A program made the position numbers and the translations under genes. From assembly GCF_900114215.1 (NCBI RefSeq), contig NZ_FOSG01000015.1:1-64000 (forward strand): a DNA stretch of 64,000 nt. The letters run 5' to 3'. The stretch comes from Streptomyces mangrovi. GTDB lineage: Bacteria > Actinomycetota > Actinomycetes > Streptomycetales > Streptomycetaceae. The notes below the pieces were generated by a model. That model searched no databases. It had not been told where the DNA came from and was given only the letters and a program-made list of their open reading frames with translations. Numbering within the stretch: position 1 is the stretch's first letter; each line of letters opens with the position of its first letter. Below are positions 26,701 to 33,339 of this stretch, piece after piece.

Positions 26701-29018
26701 CAGCCCTCCCAGCACTCGGGCTCGGCGGCGATCTCGGCCAGATCGGTGTAGTCGAAGCGCAGCAGGCCCGTCTGGGAGAGGTTGGGCATGGTGACGCGCC
26801 AGCCGCGCTCCAGATCGGCGTAGACGCGGTAGGCGAGCACCTCGCGCAGGGCGGAGTGGGCCAGGTCGCGCTGGCGGAACCTGGCGGTCGGCACCTTGGC
26901 GTAGGCGTCCATCGGCAAGTCCAGGGCGTCGAAGACGGCCTGGGGCAGACGGTCGTGGGTCAGCCCGCTCTTCCCCGCCCGGGCCAGGGCGCGGTACAGA
27001 GCGCCGCGGATCTGGGTGACGAGGGCGAAGTCGTTGAAGTGGCCGGCCTGGAGGCTGGCGTCCTGCCGGTTGTCCACGAAGGTGAGCAGTTTGCGTCCCG
27101 CCTTCTTCAGCCCCTGCTGTGCCCGCAGGGAGCGCACCACGCGGGAGCTGATCAGCGAGACGGCGGAGCTGCGGCCCTCGGCCGAGAAGGTGCCCAGCTT
27201 GGCCAGGTCCTTCAGGCGCAACTGCTCGTAGGAGGCGCGGCAGTGCAGGCAGAAGCGGAAGGGGGCGCCGATCCACCAGGCGCGCAGGCCGGTGCCGGGC
27301 TCGGTGCGGCGGCCGTCGGGAGCGATCCACACCTCCTGGGGGAGGTCCCCGGCCCGGGTCTTCGTGACCGACGGGTGGCCGTCGTCGTCCGTCTCGACCC
27401 AGCTCGTCGGCAGGCGCCGGAACACCGCCTCCTGGTCGTGCGCGTCGGGCCAGGGCCGGTCCTCGCTGACGTACAGGAAGCCGTCGCCCTCGGCGGCCGG
27501 TGCGTCCGGGTCCTCCCGGGCTTCGAAACGGTCGCCGCCGTGCTCGGCGGGACGGGTGGCCACCAGGTACTCCTTGCCGCAGTCGCGGCAGAAGTGCAGC
27601 GGGACGAGCGGTCTGCCCGGGTGGCCGGGGACGGAGACCTGGTACTGGCTGGTGAGGTGGCGGCGGCCCGGCGGCTCGAAGCTGGTGTAGACGGTGTCGC
27701 CCTTGGAGAGGAACTGGTGCAGCCGGAAGGCGAAAAGAGGTCTGCCGAGCTTCGGGTGCCGCACCCCGGCCCCGGCCCGGAGCATCGTCTCGATGGCCCG
27801 GTGGCAGACGTCGGCCGGTTCCCCGCTCGCGTCGGCCAGGCGGCCGGCGGCCTCCGGGATGGTGAGCGGGGAGCGGCGGACGAGCCGTCCGGTGGACGGT
27901 TCGACGGTCAGTCCCACGGTGTCCTCGATCCAGACGGCGAGGGGGTCGCCGCGCAGGGCGTCGTAGTCCGCGGGCAGATCGGCGGGATCCGCGGCGGCCC
28001 GGCGTACGGCGTCGGCGAGCGGTCCGCGGGGGTGGACGCCGGGCACGGCATCGCGGCCGGGGTCGGTCGAGCGCTCCAGGGTCTCGCCGATGACGCGGCC
28101 CGGGCGGATCTCGGTGCCGAACAGCCGCGTGGCGATGCCGGCGATCTCCTCCCGCGCCTTGTCGAAGGTACTGGCCGTGGCCATCGTCGCCGAGGTGCCG
28201 ACGCACTGGAGGTCCGGCGCCTCGCAGGCGTCGCGCAGCCTCCGCACGAGGAGGGCGACGTCGGCTCCCTGCCGGCCCCGGTAGGTGTGCAGTTCGTCCA
28301 GGGCGAGGAAACGCAGGCCCCGGGCCGCGCCGATCAGCTCCCGCCGCTCGTCGGGACGGGTGAGGATGTACTCCAGCATCACATAGTTGGTGAGCAGGAT
28401 GTCCGGCTTGTCCCGCAGCACCTGGAGCTTCTTCTCGGTGTCCTCCTGTCCGGTGTAACGGGCGAAGGTCACCTTGCGGTCCTCCTCGGGCACGCCCCAC
28501 CGGAGGTAGCGCTCCAGCTCGTGGACCTGGCTGTTGGCCAGCGCGTTCATGGGATAGACGACGATCGCCGAGATCCCGTCGGGGTTCGGGTGGCGGAGCA
28601 CCTGGTTCACGATCGGCACGATGTAGGTCAGGCTCTTGCCCGAGCCCGTCCCCGTGGTCAGCACGTACGAGTCGCCCTTGTCCGCCGCCTCGATGGCCTC
28701 CCGCTGGTGCTGGTGGAGGGCGAGGGTGCGGCTGCCCGGATCGCCCGGGTGCTCCTTGTGCTTGAAGTATTTCCGGCACAGCGGGTGGAGAAGGCCGTCG
28801 CCGCACAGCTCGGCCACGGTGCCGCCGGGGCGGAAACCGGGATTCAGCGCGAGCCTGGGGTCGGGCCAGCGGGTCTTGCGCCGCCTCTCCTCGGCGAGGT
28901 GCGTCTCGACCCTGGGGTCCCGGACAGCGACGAGAGAACTGGTGAACGCCTCGTACTCGGTGACGAGATCGTGATGGACTCCGAAGACATCCACGGCTGG
29001 TCGCCCCCCTAGATCCAC
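23700..29018 (-). CDS. Giant DEAD-like helicase with zinc clusters and DUF1998 (DrmA-DrmB fusion-like or DruE-like)
   Basis: The protein is 1772 residues from the GTG at 29018; a GTG at 28994 (after GGGGGG) is an alternative start. The N-terminal half is a helicase: TTGTGSGKSLTYIVP (about 118-132), LALDELHTYRGRQGADV with a DELH box (about 238), and CVGTSATMA. Then come paired cysteines HFCRDCGKEY and FCLHCRASY. The second lobe has YCSPTMELGVDIARLNAVGM and YAQRSGRAGRGGEPALV. A zinc ribbon LCDACGYWHDRAEGADRCENC is followed by the DUF1998 signature CELGCYDCLLSYSNQGFH (about 1600). The last 100 residues (YHLPGGDVAVFLEHGE…DDGWLVIRAG…YPDVFG) resemble a Vsr/DUF559-type nuclease fold with weakened catalytic positions. 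In DISARM, DrmA and DrmB are separate; DruE of Druantia is one long chain. It is first in the operon. Confidence 0.8.
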   Translation of the reverse strand: MDLGGRPAVDVFGVHHDLVTEYEAFTSSLVAVRDPRVETHLAEERRRKTRWPDPRLALNPGFRPGGTVAELCGDGLLHPLCRKYFKHKEHPGDPGSRTLALHQHQREAIEAADKGDSYVLTTGTGSGKSLTYIVPIVNQVLRHPNPDGISAIVVYPMNALANSQVHELERYLRWGVPEEDRKVTFARYTGQEDTEKKLQVLRDKPDILLTNYVMLEYILTRPDERRELIGAARGLRFLALDELHTYRGRQGADVALLVRRLRDACEAPDLQCVGTSATMATASTFDKAREEIAGIATRLFGTEIRPGRVIGETLERSTDPGRDAVPGVHPRGPLADAVRRAAADPADLPADYDALRGDPLAVWIEDTVGLTVEPSTGRLVRRSPLTIPEAAGRLADASGEPADVCHRAIETMLRAGAGVRHPKLGRPLFAFRLHQFLSKGDTVYTSFEPPGRRHLTSQYQVSVPGHPGRPLVPLHFCRDCGKEYLVATRPAEHGGDRFEAREDPDAPAAEGDGFLYVSEDRPWPDAHDQEAVFRRLPTSWVETDDDGHPSVTKTRAGDLPQEVWIAPDGRRTEPGTGLRAWWIGAPFRFCLHCRASYEQLRLKDLAKLGTFSAEGRSSAVSLISSRVVRSLRAQQGLKKAGRKLLTFVDNRQDASLQAGHFNDFALVTQIRGALYRALARAGKSGLTHDRLPQAVFDALDLPMDAYAKVPTARFRQRDLAHSALREVLAYRVYADLERGWRVTMPNLSQTGLLRFDYTDLAEIAAEPECWEGCHRLLTEDTPAHREQLARVLLDELRRSLAVEVDCLTQEGFDRLGSVSEAHLVSPWALSPREPRVRERLAYAGPGRAGSVADTVHFSGRGGYGRYLRRTGRFGAVPGRAGKRISVAEADAVIRDLMRVLRECGLLDAVEDERDGSLGHQLRSSALRWLPGDGTRPEPDPVRKTTDAEADVRVNTYFRDLYRDGAAGLTGIRAHEHTAQVDAKVRRDREEAFREGALDILYCSPTMELGVDIARLNAVGMRNVPPTPANYAQRSGRAGRGGEPALVTTYCSTGSPHDQYYFRRPGLMVSGSVTPPRLDLANEELIRSHVHSVWLAETGEYLGSRLTDILDADEPDEDGRWSLDLLPKVRRALDSEPARLRAISRAEEILAPLHGELSESSWWYDGWTEHTVRRALDSLDAACERWRRLYRTARTEVDQQHRRANDLSLNRRDRDRAAARRAEAENQLKLLRNEADSESYSDFYTYRYLASEGFLPGYSFPRLPIAAYVPGERSAGRYGQRNGAYIQRPRFIAVGEFGPGALIYHEGNRYAIDRVTVPMGDRPGQVATSDIRLCDACGYWHDRAEGADRCENCDTPLYRTLPKLMQLTQVHAEPRRRISSDEEERLKRGFRLRTVYRYAPGGAYETRVRDRHDGTPLAEVSYGDSATVRVLNLGYRGRDGKDGPAHGFWLDPASGRWLSESRATRLREESAEEESLASFDRAQRTLQVIPYAQDTKNIAVLRLAEPVDEITAVSLRYALERGIEAHFQLEDSELESEGLPDAEQRGRTLFVESAEGGAGVLRRLHDDEHALAEVAEEALRIIHYDRDGKDLDRAEGAAERCELGCYDCLLSYSNQGFHKRIDRHRAAPWLLRLLRSRTGDGSRPRPSAAPAASAVPAASAGAADEERPTTPVEAFLRLLADGGHRLPDETATEVADAVYHLPGGDVAVFLEHGEHGGHGGTGGARRLTEQDEYRMMDDGWLVIRAGAEPDWKDTVRAYPDVFGTGRDHRGGAR

Positions 29019-29211
29019 TCCCGTTGCCGTTCACGTGTCGTGCCACTCGGCTGCCTCTCACGGGCCGGACTCAACGAGTACGGCTCAACACGAAGAGCCC
29101 AGCCTAATGTCCCGGTAGGGCACTGTGGCCTGATCTGGATACTGCAGGGCGAAGGCGGTACCCCCGGCCGACCTTCTCTGCACCAACGGCAGGAGTACGG
29201 GAAGCTGGCTT

Positions 29212-29805
29212 CTATGCGGTGGACGCGGCCACCGGGGGCAGAACCTCAAGGACGACAGCCGTTCCAGCAACAGTTCGGTCTTCGTGCATGGCGATCACTT
29301 GGCCGGGCTGGAGATGCTGCCACTGCGAGGGGTCGAGCGGTGCGAGTCGCACCGCGGATCGCTCGCCGGGGCCCAGAGAGGGCGTGAACTCCACCCAGAG
29401 TGCGGCAATGTTGAGGGCCGGTTCGCCAGTCGGGGTTCGGTTTCCGATGTCCCACATCGGTCGCAGGACGCCGGCTCCGGAGAAGGGTGTCTGTCTGCGG
29501 CTCTCGCTGGCCGGTCGGAGGGTGAGGTCGGCCCGGATGATGCCGTTGCGGGTTTCGTAGCAGCGCCAGTGGCACCAGGCCGCGCTCTTCTCCAACCGCA
29601 TTTGCTCTGCGGCAGTGGCCAGGGTCTCCCAGAAGCTGAGTGGGAGCGGGTGGACGCCGCCGAGTTCCTCCAGGAGCTCGAGAGCCACTTCCCACTCGTC
29701 GTGGGTGAGGTATCCCCAGACGTCGTTGATCGTGATGTCGTTCTCGGTGACGGTTTCTTCGGGAACCAGCAGGAAGGCGGCTTCCAGTAGCTTGGGGACA
29801 TCCAT
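29212..29805 (-). CDS. Hypothetical protein with C-terminal beta-barrel-like segment
   Basis: The 197-residue protein is not recognised with confidence. Residues 1-70 look helical (PKLLEAAFLLVPEETVTEND, WEVALELLEELGG). The C-terminal 80 residues (IAALWVEFTPSLGPGERSAV, LAPLDPSQWQHLQPGQVIAM, VAGTAVVLEVLPP) resemble the EF-Tu domain-like barrel seen in small actinobacterial proteins of unknown function. The ATG at 29805 has only a weak AGGG upstream. It lies at the right edge of the island; the 193 bp between it and the helicase start hold no recognisable feature. Confidence 0.55.
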   Translation of the reverse strand: MDVPKLLEAAFLLVPEETVTENDITINDVWGYLTHDEWEVALELLEELGGVHPLPLSFWETLATAAEQMRLEKSAAWCHWRCYETRNGIIRADLTLRPASESRRQTPFSGAGVLRPMWDIGNRTPTGEPALNIAALWVEFTPSLGPGERSAVRLAPLDPSQWQHLQPGQVIAMHEDRTVAGTAVVLEVLPPVAASTA

Positions 29806-29943
29806 GCCCTGATTCTGGACTGCGTCGAGCCGTGCCCTGAGTTAGTGCAGTCAACTGGCCGGTGCGGTAGCCATGCCGGCATGGCAGGAGTCGTCTCTCC
29901 GCCTCAGGTTCTTCCTCGCCTACGCGATCATCACCGGAAACAC

Positions 29944-30157
29944 CACCCCGCTCGCCGCCCACAGCGACGTCAACGCCATCGACCTGACGGGCGCGGACAC
30001 GGAGCTGGCGAAGGAGCTGGAGACGGCCGCCGCGGACAACCTCAAGCGGGTGCTGCGCCCGGCGGACGCGACCTCCGACTGGTCCGCCGACCCCGGCACC
30101 AGGCGGATGCTGTCCTTCGTCGAGACCAAGACCGTCTGGCACCCCGTCGGCGTCTGA
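29944..30157 (+). pseudogene. Detached 3' end of the short aldehyde-dehydrogenase-like gene
   Basis: The last ~70 codons repeat the end of the gene at 9515-10414 (NAIDLTGAD.ELAKELETAA, DNLKRVLRPADATSDWSADP, SFVETKTVWHPVGV, same stop). Homology begins abruptly at about 29944, and the sequence before it is unrelated. An in-frame ATG at 29873 exists but would only give a foreign leader of about 24 residues. It is best read as the displaced gene end at the right boundary of the island. Confidence 0.85.
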
Positions 30158-30164
30158 CGGACCG
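30103..30164 (+). repeat. Right 62-bp direct repeat (candidate att site)
   Basis: Identical to 10360-10421, in the same orientation. It includes the last codons and stop of the aldehyde-dehydrogenase-like end; the next base starts a different terminator stem. Confidence 0.8.
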
Positions 30165-30209
30165 TCCGCCCGGGGCGGCTCCTCCGAGGGGGAGCCGCCC
30201 CGGGCGGAC
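30164..30209 (+). terminator. 19-bp stem terminator after the distal gene end
   Basis: The arm at 30164-30182 (GTCCGCCCGGGGCGGCTCC) and its perfect complement at 30191-30209 enclose an 8-nt loop. It separates the gene remnant from the convergent secreted-protein gene that ends at 30232. Confidence 0.8.
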
Positions 30210-30231
30210 GCCTTCACGGCCGGGCTCCCGC

Positions 30232-30699
30232 TCAGCCGGGCAGCAGCCCCGCCACCGCGCCCGTCACCGGCAGGGTGCGGATCGTGCCCCCTTCACTGAC
30301 CGGTCCCGTGACGGCCCCGCTGCTCACCGGCTTGAAGTCGGCGATCTGGGTGCCGACCGTGTTGCCCAGCGGATCGACGCCCGTGCCCGCCAGCGGATCG
30401 ATCCGCGCGTCCTTGACCGGGCGCACCGCACCGGCCGTCGCGTGCTCGGTGGCTCCCACGCCCTCGGCCAGACCGTTCAGGCTCGACCCGAGCGAGTCCG
30501 GCGAGAGCGCCGACGTCAGGCCCGACAGCTGTACGGGCGCCCCGGCGCCCTGTCCGGGGGCCGCGGCCGCCGTTCCCGCGCCCGAAGCCACCGCGGCCCC
30601 GACCGCGGAGACGGCCAACCCGGCCCGCAGCAGGGCACGCTGGACGCCGCTGCTCCCCGCTTGCCTCTCCCGTGCGTGACGGCGGCGCTGAGCGGTCAT
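30232..30699 (-). CDS. Small secreted protein of unknown function
   Basis: The 155-residue protein from the ATG at 30699 has a twin-Arg/Lys-rich start (TAQRRRHARERQ), a hydrophobic stretch (LLRAGLAVSAVGAAVASGAG) and an Ala-x-Ala cleavage region (GTAAAAPG), so it is exported. The mature part is Ala/Gly/Leu-rich (LTSALSPDSLGSSLNGLAEG; ends LPVTGAVAGLLPG) and has no known catalytic motif. A similar composition is seen in the protein at 36666-37034. An earlier start at 30714 is possible. Confidence 0.6.
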   Translation of the reverse strand: MTAQRRRHARERQAGSSGVQRALLRAGLAVSAVGAAVASGAGTAAAAPGQGAGAPVQLSGLTSALSPDSLGSSLNGLAEGVGATEHATAGAVRPVKDARIDPLAGTGVDPLGNTVGTQIADFKPVSSGAVTGPVSEGGTIRTLPVTGAVAGLLPG

Positions 30700-30818
30700 C
30701 GGTACACCTACCAAGAGAACTCGAAGACTGTGTCCGTACGGTCACGCAGCGTATACGAGCCGGGCGTCACACGCACACGCGTACCGAGCTCCCTGTGGAT
30801 GGCCGACAATGGTCTTCC

Positions 30819-31466
30819 GTGAGCTCCCACGACACCGCCCGCGTGATCCTGCTGACCGGTCCCTCGGGCTCCGGCAAGTCCTCGCTCGCCGCCCGCACCG
30901 GGCTGCCCGTACTGCGCCTGGACGACTTCTACAAGGAGGCCGGCGACCCGTCCCTGCCCCGGCTCTCCGGCGGCGACCGGGTGGACTGGGACCACCCCGC
31001 CTCCTGGGACGCCGACGCGGCGGTGGCGGCGATCGCGGCCCTGTGCGGGAGCGGCCGGACCACCGTCCCGGTGTACGACATCTCCACGAGCTCCAGGACC
31101 GGCGAGGACACGCTGGACCTGCGCGGGGCGCGCCTGTTCGTCGCCGAGGGGATATTCGCCGCCGAGATCGCCGCGCGCTGTCTCGAACTGGGCCTGCTGG
31201 CCGACGCGTTGTGCCTGCGCGGGCGCCCCTCCACCACCTTCCGGCGGCGGCTGCTGCGCGATGTGCGCGAGGGCCGCAAGTCGCTGCCCGTCCTGGTGCG
31301 CCGCGGCTGGGCGCTGATGCGCGCCGAGGGCGCGATCGTCGCGCGCCATGTCGCCCTGGGCGCCCACGCCTGCGGCCGGGACGAGGCACTGGCGCGGATC
31401 GAGGCGCTCGGCGCGCGTCAGGGGCGTACGCACGGAAGCGGGCGCCCGGGGGCCGTACGCGCATGA
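30819..31466 (+). CDS. Uridine kinase-like P-loop nucleoside kinase
   Basis: The 215-residue protein has an N-terminal P-loop LLTGPSGSGKSSLAA (about 11-25), an early Asp motif LRLDDFYKEAGDP as in uridine/cytidine kinases, the acceptor-site region DWDHPASWDADAA and VPVYDISTSSRTG, and the lid-type RPSTTFRRRLLRDVREGR. It would phosphorylate a nucleoside with ATP or GTP in the salvage pathway, which fits the neighbourhood, although the operator of the nucleoside regulon is absent here. The GTG at 30819 follows a GACAAT box by 8 nt, so the message may be leaderless. Confidence 0.8.
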   Translation: MSSHDTARVILLTGPSGSGKSSLAARTGLPVLRLDDFYKEAGDPSLPRLSGGDRVDWDHPASWDADAAVAAIAALCGSGRTTVPVYDISTSSRTGEDTLDLRGARLFVAEGIFAAEIAARCLELGLLADALCLRGRPSTTFRRRLLRDVREGRKSLPVLVRRGWALMRAEGAIVARHVALGAHACGRDEALARIEALGARQGRTHGSGRPGAVRA

Positions 31467-31572
31467 GAGCGGGCCCGGCCGGACCCCCGGCCGACCCGGC
31501 CCGCTCCCGGAGCACCCCCGTGCTCTCCCCCCGTCTTCCCCCCGTTCCCCCGTCTCCCCCGGCTCCGGTGCG

Positions 31573-32340
31573 TCAGGCGACCAGCTCGCCGAAGCTCTCC
31601 TCCAGATCGCGCCCGAAGCTCAGCGTCTCGTCGCCGCGCAGCCGGCGCAGGGAGCGCCAGATGCTGCTCTTGACCGTGCCGACACTGATGTTCAGGATGT
31701 CCGCGATCTCCGGGTCGGTGCGGCCCTCGTAGTAGCGCAGGACCAGCATCGTGCGCTGGAGTTCGGGCAGCCGCGCCAGCGCCTGCCACAGCACCGCGCG
31801 CAGTTCGGTGCCGCGCATCGCGTCGCTCTCGCCGGCCGACTCGGGCAGCTCCTCGGTCGGGTACTCGTTGAGCTTGCGGCGGCGCCAGGCGCTGATGTGC
31901 AGGTTCGTCATGGTGCGGCGCAGATATCCGCCGACCGCGGCCTTGTCGGTGATCCGGTCCCAGGCGCGGTAGGTGGAGAACAGCGCGCTCTGCAGCAGGT
32001 CCTCGGCCTCGTGGCGGTCCCCCGTGAGGTGGTACGCGGTGGCGTACAGGGAGGCGCGGCGCTCGCGGACGTAGGCGGTGAACTCCGCCTCCGTCACACC
32101 CCCCCGGCGCCGCTCCCCCGAAGCCTCCCCGTGCGTTCCCTCCCCCCGGTCCGCCCCGGCCGGCTCCCCCGCGGCCGGCTCGGGCGCGGCGGCGATGTGC
32201 GCCGGCCGCCGCCGGCCGGCGCCGCGGTCGCACCCTCCCCCCGCGGCGCCGGACTTCCCCCCGGTCTGCGCCGGAACCACGGGAGTGTGCAGACGCGTGT
32301 GGATAACCGCGCTGGTGATGTTGCGGTGCAGTGTGTTCAT
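31573..32340 (-). CDS. sigQ: ECF sigma factor SigQ
   Basis: The 255-residue protein has sigma region 2 (YATAYHLTGDRHEAEDLLQSALFSTYRAWDRI…YLRRTMTNLHISAWRRRK) and region 4 (LWQALARLPELQRTMLVLRYYEGRTDPEIADIL, VGTVKSSIWRSLRRLR). It has an unusual N-terminal 80-residue Gly/Pro/Ala-rich extension before region 2. The ATG at 32340 has a GGGGG-type ribosome site. Divergence from afsQ1-afsQ2 is the known Streptomyces arrangement, where SigQ and AfsQ1/Q2 connect nitrogen or amino-acid state to antibiotic production. No dedicated anti-sigma factor is adjacent. Confidence 0.92.
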   Translation of the reverse strand: MNTLHRNITSAVIHTRLHTPVVPAQTGGKSGAAGGGCDRGAGRRRPAHIAAAPEPAAGEPAGADRGEGTHGEASGERRRGGVTEAEFTAYVRERRASLYATAYHLTGDRHEAEDLLQSALFSTYRAWDRITDKAAVGGYLRRTMTNLHISAWRRRKLNEYPTEELPESAGESDAMRGTELRAVLWQALARLPELQRTMLVLRYYEGRTDPEIADILNISVGTVKSSIWRSLRRLRGDETLSFGRDLEESFGELVA

Positions 32341-32386
32341 CTCGCGCCCCCCTTTGTGGAACCGGTCCGTGTCCTCGGTCCGTGCC

Positions 32387-32422
32387 GAGTACGCCGTGTA
32401 CACCGAATACGCCGAATACACT
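32387..32422. repeat. Four tandem 9-bp units in the sigQ-afsQ1 intergenic region
   Basis: The units GAGTACGCC, GTGTACACC, GAATACGCC and GAATACACT follow each other without gaps. They lie between the sigQ start and the AfsQ1-type site. Each holds a central TAC, so they could be a protein-binding array or simply repetitive promoter DNA. Confidence 0.6.
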
Positions 32423-32455
32423 GCCGGGGCAGTTTCATCGCCGGGTCCGCCGTCT

Positions 32456-32471
32456 GTCACAGGGGTGTCAC
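32456..32471. promoter_or_regulatory. AfsQ1-type binding site between sigQ and afsQ1
   Basis: GTCAC-AGGGGT-GTCAC fits the GTnAC-n6-GTnAC consensus that, as I remember it, was reported for AfsQ1 in S. coelicolor. It sits 85-106 bp upstream of afsQ1 and about 116 bp upstream of sigQ, so autoregulation of both divergent units is likely. Confidence 0.75.
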
Positions 32472-32561
32472 AGAGGCGGGGCGGGCCGTGACCCGCCCGT
32501 GTTCGCGCTCCGTTCACCGGCCGGTCGAAGTGCGGGCGCCGGATGGGCCAGAATGGCGCGC

Positions 32562-33239
32562 GTGCCTTTCCTGTTGCTGATCGAGGACGACGAGGCCGTC
32601 CGTACGGCCCTGGAGATGGGGCTGACCCGGCAGGGCCACCGCGTGGTGACCGCTGCCTCGGGCGAGGACGGCCTCAAGCTGCTGCGCGAACAGAGGCCCG
32701 ACCTGATCGTGCTGGACGTCATGCTGCCCGGCATCGACGGTTTCGAGGTGTGCCGCCGCATCCGGCGCACCGACCAGCTGCCGATCATCCTGCTGACCGC
32801 GCGCAGCGACGACATCGACGTCGTGGTCGGCCTGGAGTCCGGCGCGGACGACTACGTGGTCAAGCCGGTGCAGGGACGGGTGCTGGACGCCCGCATCCGC
32901 GCGGTGATGCGGCGCGGCGAGCGGGAGGCGAACGACTCGGCGACCTTCGGCGCGCTGGTCATCGACCGCTCGGCGATGACGGTGACCAAGAACGGCAGGG
33001 ACCTCCAGCTCACCCCGACCGAGCTGCGGCTGCTGCTGGAGCTGAGCCGCCGCCCCGGGCAGGCGCTGTCCCGGCAGCAGCTGCTGCGGCTGGTGTGGGA
33101 GCACGACTACCTCGGCGACTCCCGGCTGGTCGACGCGTGCGTCCAGCGGCTGCGCGCCAAGGTCGAGGACGTCCCCTCCTCGCCGACGCTGATCCGCACG
33201 GTGCGCGGCGTCGGCTACCGGCTGGACCCCCCGGCGTGA
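32562..33239 (+). CDS. afsQ1: Two-component response regulator AfsQ1
   Basis: The 225-residue OmpR/PhoB-type regulator has a receiver domain with acidic pocket EDD (residues 8-10), phospho-acceptor Asp52 in IVLDVMLPG, a switch Thr in LLTARS and Lys in VVKPV. The C-terminal winged helix (LTPTELRLLLELSRRPGQAL, DACVQRLRAKVEDV, TVRGVGYRLD) binds DNA. Much of the sequence agrees with what I remember of S. coelicolor AfsQ1, including the length when the GTG at 32562 is used; an ATG three codons earlier (32553) is possible. AfsQ2 should phosphorylate it. The kinase gene follows after 100 bp. Confidence 0.95.
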   Translation: MPFLLLIEDDEAVRTALEMGLTRQGHRVVTAASGEDGLKLLREQRPDLIVLDVMLPGIDGFEVCRRIRRTDQLPIILLTARSDDIDVVVGLESGADDYVVKPVQGRVLDARIRAVMRRGEREANDSATFGALVIDRSAMTVTKNGRDLQLTPTELRLLLELSRRPGQALSRQQLLRLVWEHDYLGDSRLVDACVQRLRAKVEDVPSSPTLIRTVRGVGYRLDPPA

Positions 33240-33339
33240 CGGGGACCCGCGAGGCCGGCGGGGGCCCGGCGCCGATACCCGCACTCATCCCCGTCCCCGC
33301 GCCCGCCCCCCGGCACGGCCGGACCCGCCGGGAGGCGCC

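Larger units (their letters stand above)
10360..30164. mobile_element. Defence island bounded by direct repeats of an aldehyde-dehydrogenase 3' end
   Basis: The 62 bp at 10360-10421 recur identically at 30103-30164, in the same orientation. Homology with about 18 differences by hand alignment extends upstream over roughly 220 bp in both copies. Between them lie only defence and regulatory genes, while core Streptomyces gene order resumes on both sides. The geometry is that of attL/attR or of a recombination-mediated insertion at a gene 3' end. No integrase, transposase or conjugation gene is visible inside, so the mobilising functions are lost or were supplied in trans. Confidence 0.65.

Noticed and set aside
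23718..29012. A 1764-codon open frame on the plus strand opposite the giant helicase gene
   Set aside because: It is a high-GC shadow: its translation is low-complexity Gly/Ala/Val/Arg without motifs, while the minus strand has complete helicase and DUF1998 signatures.
29873..29943. An ATG-led 94-codon gene ending in the aldehyde-dehydrogenase tail
   Set aside because: Only the part from about 29944 is homologous; the leader is unrelated, so it is a boundary remnant and not a new gene.
10360..30164. An integrative element with its own integrase
   Set aside because: I looked at all plausible reading frames between the repeats and found no tyrosine or serine recombinase, excisionase or transfer gene.
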